NCBI GenBank assembly: GCA_001586965.3 | Contig: LUCW03000875.1 | Coordinates: 20,001 to 52,500 of the forward strand | Direction: 5' to 3' | Length of the DNA: 32,500 bases | Origin: Sphaeroforma sirkka | Lineage: Eukaryota > Opisthokonta > Ichthyosporea > Ichthyophonida | In this document: positions 24,170-32,500 of the stretch, piece by piece | Layout of the letters: each line of letters begins with the position of its first letter | How positions within the stretch are numbered: position 1 is the stretch's first letter | Program-made: the position numbers and the translations under genes | Notes under the pieces: model-generated | What the model was told of the DNA's origin: nothing | The model's input: the letters and a program-made list of their open reading frames with translations, nothing else | Databases searched by the model: none

Positions 24170-25896
24170 ACATATACGTGTTCCTAAATCGATCAACCCT
24201 ATCGCTCCCCCACCGTACGCCCAGGTGTACCAAGAGGTGTGCTCTGCGTGCCATTCACTCCGCCGCATCTGCTACCGTAACCTGGTCGGCAACACACACA
24301 CGGTCAATGAAGCCAAAGAGCTGGCTGAAGATATCGAGGTAGTGGACGGCCCTGATGACGAAGGTAACATGTTCACCCGTCCCGGAAAACTGGCGGATCA
24401 CATGCCCTCGCCTTACCCCAACGACGAGGCGGCTCGTTTCGCGAACGGAGGTGAGTGGGGGTTGCTTTTGTGGTGGTGGTGTTGGTGAGAGGGTTTGTAT
24501 GGATTATGTATGTATGTATGTATGCATGTATGCAAATAAATAGATCTGTGTATATAAAATTTAAATACGGATATATTCATAGACGTATATATGCAAGTAT
24601 ATAGATCTATATATATGTGAGTGCGGATACAGATATACCAACAGATGTATCGTGCTATGCATATGGCAAATGATAATTTGTGAACTGCCTGTTTTATGTT
24701 AACGTTCGTGTCTGCTATTTTGCCTGGATGTGTATATGTAAGTATATATATATATGTATGTATATATATATATTGAGAAATAAGCATATATATACTTTTC
24801 ACACGTTCCTAACTCTCCAGCCCGTACCATTACTCCTACCAGGTGCGTTACCCCCCGATCTGTCACTCATTGTGAAGGCGCGACACGGCCGAGAAGACTA
24901 TCTATTCGCACTACTGACCGGTTTCCACGAACCCCCCGCCGGTGTTAACATCCGTGAGGGTTTGCACTTTAACCCGTACTTCCCTGGGTTGGCTATTGGT
25001 ATGGCCCGTCCGATCTACGACGGTATGGTTGAGTACGAGGATGGTACCCCAGCCACTACCAGTCAGATGGTCAAGGATGTCATCACGTTCCTCACGTGGT
25101 GTGCAGAGCCTGAGCACGACGAGCGAAAGCGAATGGGCATGAAGGTAGGCTACGCGCTTGGTTTGTGTGTGTTTGTATATATATATATATATTCCATGCG
25201 AGTATAGTGGTACGCATTGGTATATGTTGGGTTATATAGAAATAGGCTTTTCTATATGTGTCTATATATATATAGTTTGCTATCGCACGTGTATATATAT
25301 GGAATGCTGTTGTCTTTCTTCTTCTTCTTTAGTGTGCAGAGCTTAGGCATGATTAGCTTTTTATTTGGACCTGAAGTGAACGAACGTTCTTTAAAGAAAA
25401 TAGCAGCCCGCGGATCGTCTCAGCTCTTGTGTTGCTGTACAAAAGTCACGGCTTAAATGACCGTGAAATAGTCTGTATCTCAGTAATGTACTGTGTATAT
25501 AGACATGTAGATATTATTTTGTGTGTGTGTGTGTTTTCGTTTATTTGAATATTATACTATTTTCTTATACGTACAACTCATGGCCCACTGTGATCTGTCC
25601 AACTTAACGGGCTGTTCCGATAGAATAAAAATGTGCAGGTCAAATTACACCTCTGACGCTAATTCTTGACAAGTCACTGTGTTCGCTCAATTTGTATATT
25701 CTCGCTATCTTCATTTCCTTTTCAGTGTATATCCATTCAAATCACAATGTTATAACTCAATTTGTATATTCTCGCTATCTTCATTCTTCCTGTTTAGTGT
25801 ATGTCCATTCTGGGTATGGCTGCGCTCGTAGCTTGGTATATGAAGCGCAACAAGTGGATGGTGATCAAATCCCGAAAGATCTCCTATGTTAAATAA
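21434..25896 (+). CDS. CYC1: Cytochrome c1, heme protein of respiratory complex III (complete, five exons)
   Basis: Exons: 21434-21509, 22265-22377, 24225-24450, 24843-25144, 25798-25896. They total 271 codons plus TAA with phase intact and GT-AG introns. Cytochrome c1 passes electrons from the Rieske protein to cytochrome c in the mitochondrial inner membrane. The N terminus [13 protein letters not shown] is a basic presequence followed by a hydrophobic sorting stretch (about 14-32). The mature part contains the heme-binding CSACH at 69-73, so the standard CXXCH form and not the single-Cys variant of euglenozoans. [16 protein letters not shown] holds the axial heme ligand Met192. [13 protein letters not shown] leads into a C-terminal membrane helix (about 240-254) and the basic matrix tail [17 protein letters not shown]. 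The presequence is shorter than in yeast. A poly(A) signal follows 31 bases after the stop. Exons 1, 2, 4 and 5 have shadows in adjacent introns. Confidence 0.96.
21656..21680 (+). repeat. Exon shadow of CYC1 exon 1 (donor edge)
   Basis: AATGCTATCATTGCTGGGCG, then TGT, resembles AGTGCTATCTTGCTGGGTAC, then GT, at the exon 1 end, about 160 bases away. Looser similarity extends upstream (AGCTATAGTCAC against AGCTGCGAG). The G-GT donor has become G-GC. Confidence 0.55.
21860..21955. repeat. (AT)n microsatellite
   Basis: About 95 bases of AT with two ACAAATAT breaks in CYC1 intron 1. A shorter (AT)n lies at 21604-21631. Confidence 0.95.
22698..22728 (+). repeat. Exon shadow of CYC1 exon 2 (donor edge)
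   Basis: AGCATGTTTCGCGTATTCCA, then GGTATGTATG, matches the end of exon 2 and its donor (AGTATGCGTCGAGGTTTCCA, then GGTGTGTGTG) with one gap, about 345 bases downstream. A good GTATGT donor is present in the copy. Confidence 0.6.
22955..23080. repeat. 32-34-base minisatellite, four copies
   Basis: GTACTGTAT starts at 22955, 22987, 23021 and 23053; each unit reads GTACTGTAT-N-AAAGTGCTGTATAT with small changes. It lies in CYC1 intron 2. Confidence 0.9.
24117..24168. repeat. (AT)n microsatellite before CYC1 exon 3
   Basis: About 50 bases of AT, 57 bases upstream of the exon 3 acceptor. A similar run lies at 23761-23792. Confidence 0.95.
25330..25357 (+). repeat. Possible exon shadow of CYC1 exon 4 (inner 3' part)
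   Basis: TAGTGTGCAGAGCTTAGGCA, then TGATTAGC, matches GGTGTGCAGAGCCTGAGCAC, then GACGAGC, in exon 4 (near 25099-25125) at about 20 of 26 positions, roughly 230 bases downstream. It is preceded by a pyrimidine-rich TTCTTCTTCTTTAG that looks like an acceptor. Confidence 0.5.
25686..25755 (+). repeat. Exon shadow of CYC1 exon 5 (acceptor edge), 70-base tandem copy
   Basis: CTCAATTTGTATATTCTCGC plus TATCTTCATT is identical at 25686 and 25756, followed in both by a pyrimidine tract, AG, and TGTAT(A/G)TCCATTC, the start of exon 5. The copy therefore contains a complete acceptor. Splicing to it would read only nine codons before a stop, so the second site must be used for a full protein. Confidence 0.95.
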
Positions 25897-26936
25897 GCTT
25901 TTGCACCATGCTTAAAGTAGCTGAGGAAATAAATGTACCTGTAGTTAAAAGACGAAGATAAAGAAGAGCCTGTGATATGTAGATATGGAAACGAATGGCC
26001 ACATACAATTCGCCAAATGTGCTATGTATTATACTATAGGTATGAATGTACATCTTTCTCTCTTGTTTTAATTCGCTCGTCATATATGTTATTGATTGCA
26101 TATCGTCCTATGGGGGGTAACTATGCTGTATGCCCTTCCAAAATCGTCATACGGGAAAGTCTCGAGACCACATCTCGGAATCCATATGTTGGTCTCCCAT
26201 GCCGTGAGATCGTACAAGATCGCAACCTTCAATGTATTAACCCATCTCTAAAGCCTTGGACCCAACCTGGCACCAACTGATAAGGGTGGGGACCAGTAAC
26301 CATCATCCAATTCATACCAAAGGAAAGCGTTTAAATAAAATATTTGCATGTATATGGACCGGTACAGCTGATGGGCGTGAGGTATAATCTTTGTATCAGC
26401 ATCCGGTTCTATGCTACCACCAGGGATATTAAAGGTATTTCTTGCCGAAATTTAATTGCAACACTGCCGGTTAGTACTTTTTACACCCAGAAGACTGGGG
26501 AAAACTTGTCCCCGTACTTTCGCTTGCTATACAGCGAGATCTTGAGTGCTTTAAAATATCCGTACGAGTGTCCGACTAAGTGTGTCTCCCTGGTTTATTG
26601 TTTTGTTTAATACTCGCTATGTTCAGATCCATGTTCATGCTCATGATTGCCTTGTGCATATTGTACTACAGTCTATACATGTTCAGTGGAGTTAGTCACA
26701 GGAAGTTCCGTTTTCATAGGCTCACAATTGAATTTTTGATGTGCAACTCGGTTTTTATTCACATATAAAGGCCTGTCTACGACAATCATACGAGACAGTT
26801 ATTCAGGCATGAGTATTTATATCGTCAATCACTCCGACACATGCAAGCATTCTCCTCCGCTGCAGCTTGCACCCGTGTGTGTGGGTGAGATTTAGTCTTG
26901 TACACACTCGCATGTGCATTCGCTGTGGCCATAATC
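25897..26936. other. Gap between CYC1 and the secreted-protein gene
   Basis: Open frames on the + strand at 25972-26280 (102 codons) and 26344-26610 (88 codons) show no recognisable motif or splice structure. They are long for such AT-rich DNA but cannot be called genes. AATAAA on the minus strand at 26754-26759 could serve the gene at 26937-27344. Confidence 0.4.
25928..25933 (+). terminator. Poly(A) signal of CYC1
   Basis: AATAAA lies 31 bases after the TAA stop of CYC1, the expected position for a short 3' UTR. Confidence 0.55.
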
Positions 26937-27344
26937 TTAGCTTGCGCTCGCGTGGTATTCTTGGCTGCAGTTGTCTGAGTCGACAGGGCAGTCGAAACCC
27001 CAATAGTTGTAGTCGCTAGAGCAGGAGCCGCCTTTATCACGACGAGTCGGGGCCTGAATTGGCTGCACAGAGTTGGCCACTTCGGCTAACGCAGGGGTGA
27101 CAGAAGCCTCACGACGTTCGTCTCGGCGACAAACACAGTTACATTCAAAGTTTTGGTAGAATGCATTCGCGTTGAAGCCTTCGTCATAGTTGTTTGTTGT
27201 TACAGGGCAATCCAGATTTAAATAGCTGTAGTCGCTGGAGCAGGTGCCACCAACATTCCGACGATTAATTGGGACGCTCAATCCCATACAAATTGAGCTA
27301 GCAACAAATATTATGCTTAGTATTGTACTGAATTGTTTAGTCAT
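26937..27344 (-). CDS. Small secreted cysteine-rich protein with two internal modules
   Basis: 135 codons, single exon as read. The chosen ATG (27344) is inside a longer open frame, but it is followed at once by a signal peptide (TILSIIFVASSICMG) and is matched by the start of the paralogue at 28896. After the signal come two related modules: GGTCSSDYSYLNLDCPV (Cys35, Cys46) with ECNCVC at 67-72, and GGSCSSDYNYWGFDCPV (Cys108, Cys119) near the C terminus. They are linked by an Ala/Pro/Gln-rich stretch and basic TRRDK. The second module ends without its cysteine triplet, so it is shorter than the first and this copy may have lost its tail. The role is unknown; secretion is inferred from the signal peptide and spaced cysteines. 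I do not recognise the family. Confidence 0.65.
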   Translation of the reverse strand: MTKQFSTILSIIFVASSICMGLSVPINRRNVGGTCSSDYSYLNLDCPVTTNNYDEGFNANAFYQNFECNCVCRRDERREASVTPALAEVANSVQPIQAPTRRDKGGSCSSDYNYWGFDCPVDSDNCSQEYHASAS

Positions 27345-28895
27345 AATTTCAAAATTTGTTTGTTTCTTTTTTGTTATTCTGTTGTATTTTGTTTTCTGTT
27401 TCCGATGTGATGCCGCTTTGTCATAGTTATACTCGCGCAATCTACTCAACTATCGATATGGAAATGTAGACACGCACCGTGCATGCAATAAACTTCATAA
27501 AAATGAACCAAACATCAATCAATTTGATAACGATTGACGAGAGTGTGTGCTCGATCGTCAATGCTTCGTTCTTAAATCCCATTAACCCTCCTCCCCTCCC
27601 ACGACATACTGGTTAAATCTTTCACGGCATCTATAATAGTCGACCTGAAAGCACACGGCGCATAGATATAAGCACTAATGATAATATTGAGTGGCTACAA
27701 AAGTAGTACAAGATCACGATCACAAAAGATGTAAGTCGATCACGCAACTCGTTTGACTTCTAGAAAGGATGCTGGGGTATTTATTTTATTTGGCAGGGAT
27801 AGCACTTGGATTTCCAGAGTCCCGCTTTTGCCAGAAAAACCAGAACAGTTGAATGATATTAAACCAAGAATTGAAAATTATATCAGTGTACAAGAATATT
27901 GAGATTGATTACATTTACCCGGAGGAGCGTGAACGAGGAACGACACCCGCCGGGATGTTGTGAAGGGAGGTATGTATTTGTCCAGGATGAAAGCCGTTTG
28001 TGAAAGTTTATCTCTGACAGAGTTTCTTTTGACATCAGTGTTCTAGTATCTGAGTAAGTAGTATGTATGTACAATTGTACATGCAGCTCTTAAATTACAA
28101 AGAACACAAGTGGCACGCAGAGCTGCAGTCTCACGCGCTACTACATCTTTTCTATCGATATTCGATTGATTACAATTTAGTCTTTTAGGCCTACACCAGC
28201 TATTTTGCCTTTTTAACACCAATATAGATCTCAGATCTTAGATCTAGCTCAGTTTTTAACTAAAAAATAAAAATAGTAAGTTTGTCTACATAGCTCACTG
28301 CTCAGTAATTTTTAAATAATACTATTAATAATATGTACATATTGCTTTACTTACTTGTATTTAATATTTACTCATAGTTGTTGACATTGACTCTTTGAGT
28401 CGTTAACTTGTTTTTTTTTATAAACAAACCCAAAAGCACTTTATATTTTTAATTTAATTTTAATTATTTAAATACGTGATGTAGTTTTTTTATATATAAA
28501 CATATTTTAATAAAATACCAAAGCAATCAGTTTGAAGTCACTGTCAGACTGTCAGTGTCAGAACCACAGAACCTCAGAGGGGTCAACCGTCGACTACCAA
28601 GATTGTTTAAAAAGTTTAATCGGAGGTAAACCTTAAAAGAGCATCGTATAATGAGTTGTTAACAGTATACTGAGTTTTAAAAAAATATCAAGTATATACT
28701 GAGTTTTTAAAAGAGTATCAAGTAGCAAATTAATGCCTGTTTATAATAAACGTGCTTCCTTTTGCAACAAATGAGAATCTATCTACAAAAGCCGGATAGT
28801 GCGGGTATAAAAGGGCGTCTTCTCAACTATAATTGACAATAAAATCTCAACACTGAATGATAAGACAGTATACCCTATACCAGCATAAAGATATC
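27345..28895. other. Spacer between the inverted secreted-protein genes
   Basis: The spacer is 1.55 kb and AT-rich, especially 28240-28520. I see no gene. The promoters of both flanking genes must lie here because they are transcribed away from each other. No long inverted repeat was noticed outside the genes themselves. Confidence 0.55.
28806..28814 (+). promoter_or_regulatory. TATA box of the second secreted-protein copy
   Basis: GGGTATAAAAGGGC is a textbook TATA element, 90 bases before the ATG at 28896. A transcript start near 28835-28840 is expected. It is the only convincing TATA box in the window. Confidence 0.6.
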
Positions 28896-29130
28896 ATGAC
28901 TAAACTCTTGAAGGCAATGCTGATGGTTGTGTTGGCTACTAGCTCAGTTTGTATGGGATTCAGTGTCCCAAAAAATCGTCGAGATGTTGGTGGCACCTGC
29001 TCTAGCGACTACAGCTGCTTCAATCTGGACTGCCCTGTAACAACAAACAACTGAGACGAAGGCTTCAACGCGAACGCATTCTACCAAAACTTTGAATGTA
29101 ACTGTGTTTGTCGCCGTTACGAACAAAACA
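28896..29130 (+). pseudogene. Inverted paralogue of the secreted cysteine-rich protein, apparently broken
   Basis: The ATG at 28896 starts a signal peptide (AMLMVVLATSSVCMG) followed by GGTCSSDYSCFNLDCPV, nearly the same as module 1 of the gene at 26937-27344. The open frame ends at 29054, about 53 codons, but nucleotide similarity to the other copy runs on to about 29130. It contains only one module where the other gene has two. It looks disabled by about one break plus loss of the second module, although it keeps a strong TATA box. A short expressed peptide cannot be excluded. Confidence 0.65.
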
Positions 29131-32416
<3,286 letters not shown>

Positions 32417-32500
32417 GCAACAACGGGGCCATACCACTACGGCATACATCACACCGGTCTCAGCACACAATGGCGACCAACTACGATGTCAAGGCACCCG
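32417..32500 (+). CDS. First visible exon of a gene running off the right edge
   Basis: A clean acceptor (CATCTCCACCCAG) ends at 32416 and the sequence becomes GC-rich. An ATG at 32470 in good context (ACACAATGGCG) opens MATNYDVKAP to the window end. The same frame is open back to the acceptor, so this could equally be an internal exon. The family cannot be recognised from so few residues. Confidence 0.5.

Overview
The window is nuclear DNA from an intron-rich eukaryote. Every recognisable gene is split by GT-AG introns, the stop codons are standard, and most non-coding sequence is AT-rich and full of dinucleotide microsatellites. A unicellular relative of animals (for example an ichthyosporean) would fit, but that is a guess; no marker here settles it.

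Layout. (1) 498-1470 (+): the last two exons of a protein kinase, entering from the left. (2) 3595-8466 (-): a complete five-exon gene for a 226-residue HD-domain hydrolase of the YedJ/YpgQ type. (3) 9184-16898 (+): a complete ten-exon gene for the gamma subunit of the cytosolic chaperonin (CCT3/TCP-1 gamma, 534 residues). Genes 2 and 3 diverge from a shared 717-base gap. (4) 21434-25896 (+): a complete five-exon gene for mitochondrial cytochrome c1 (CYC1, 271 residues). (5) 26937-27344 (-) and 28896-29130 (+): an inverted pair of small secreted cysteine-rich protein genes, the second apparently broken. (6) 32417-32500 (+): the start of another exon running off the right edge. For both complete housekeeping genes and the HD gene, reading phase is conserved across every splice junction I propose. 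The genes are ordinary and unrelated in function; I see no operon-like or pathway grouping.

The most unusual feature is in the introns. Next to many exons of all four intron-bearing genes there are diverged partial copies of that same exon's edge, including the splice donor or acceptor, typically 70-350 bases away. The kinase, HD, CCT3 and CYC1 genes all show it, with several clear and several weaker cases. I call these exon shadows. They suggest that introns here have grown by local tandem duplication across exon-intron boundaries, followed by decay and by expansion of (AT)n, (AC)n and longer minisatellites.

Other structure includes a 103-base satellite (about five and a half copies), a 48-base minisatellite, a TATAGT-like array, and telomere-like TTAGGG/TTTAGGG stretches inside introns, one pair arranged head to head. 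I found no RNA genes, CRISPR arrays, recognisable transposon proteins or viral elements. The large gaps at 16899-21433 and 29131-32416 hold nothing I can name beyond simple repeats and two weak open frames.
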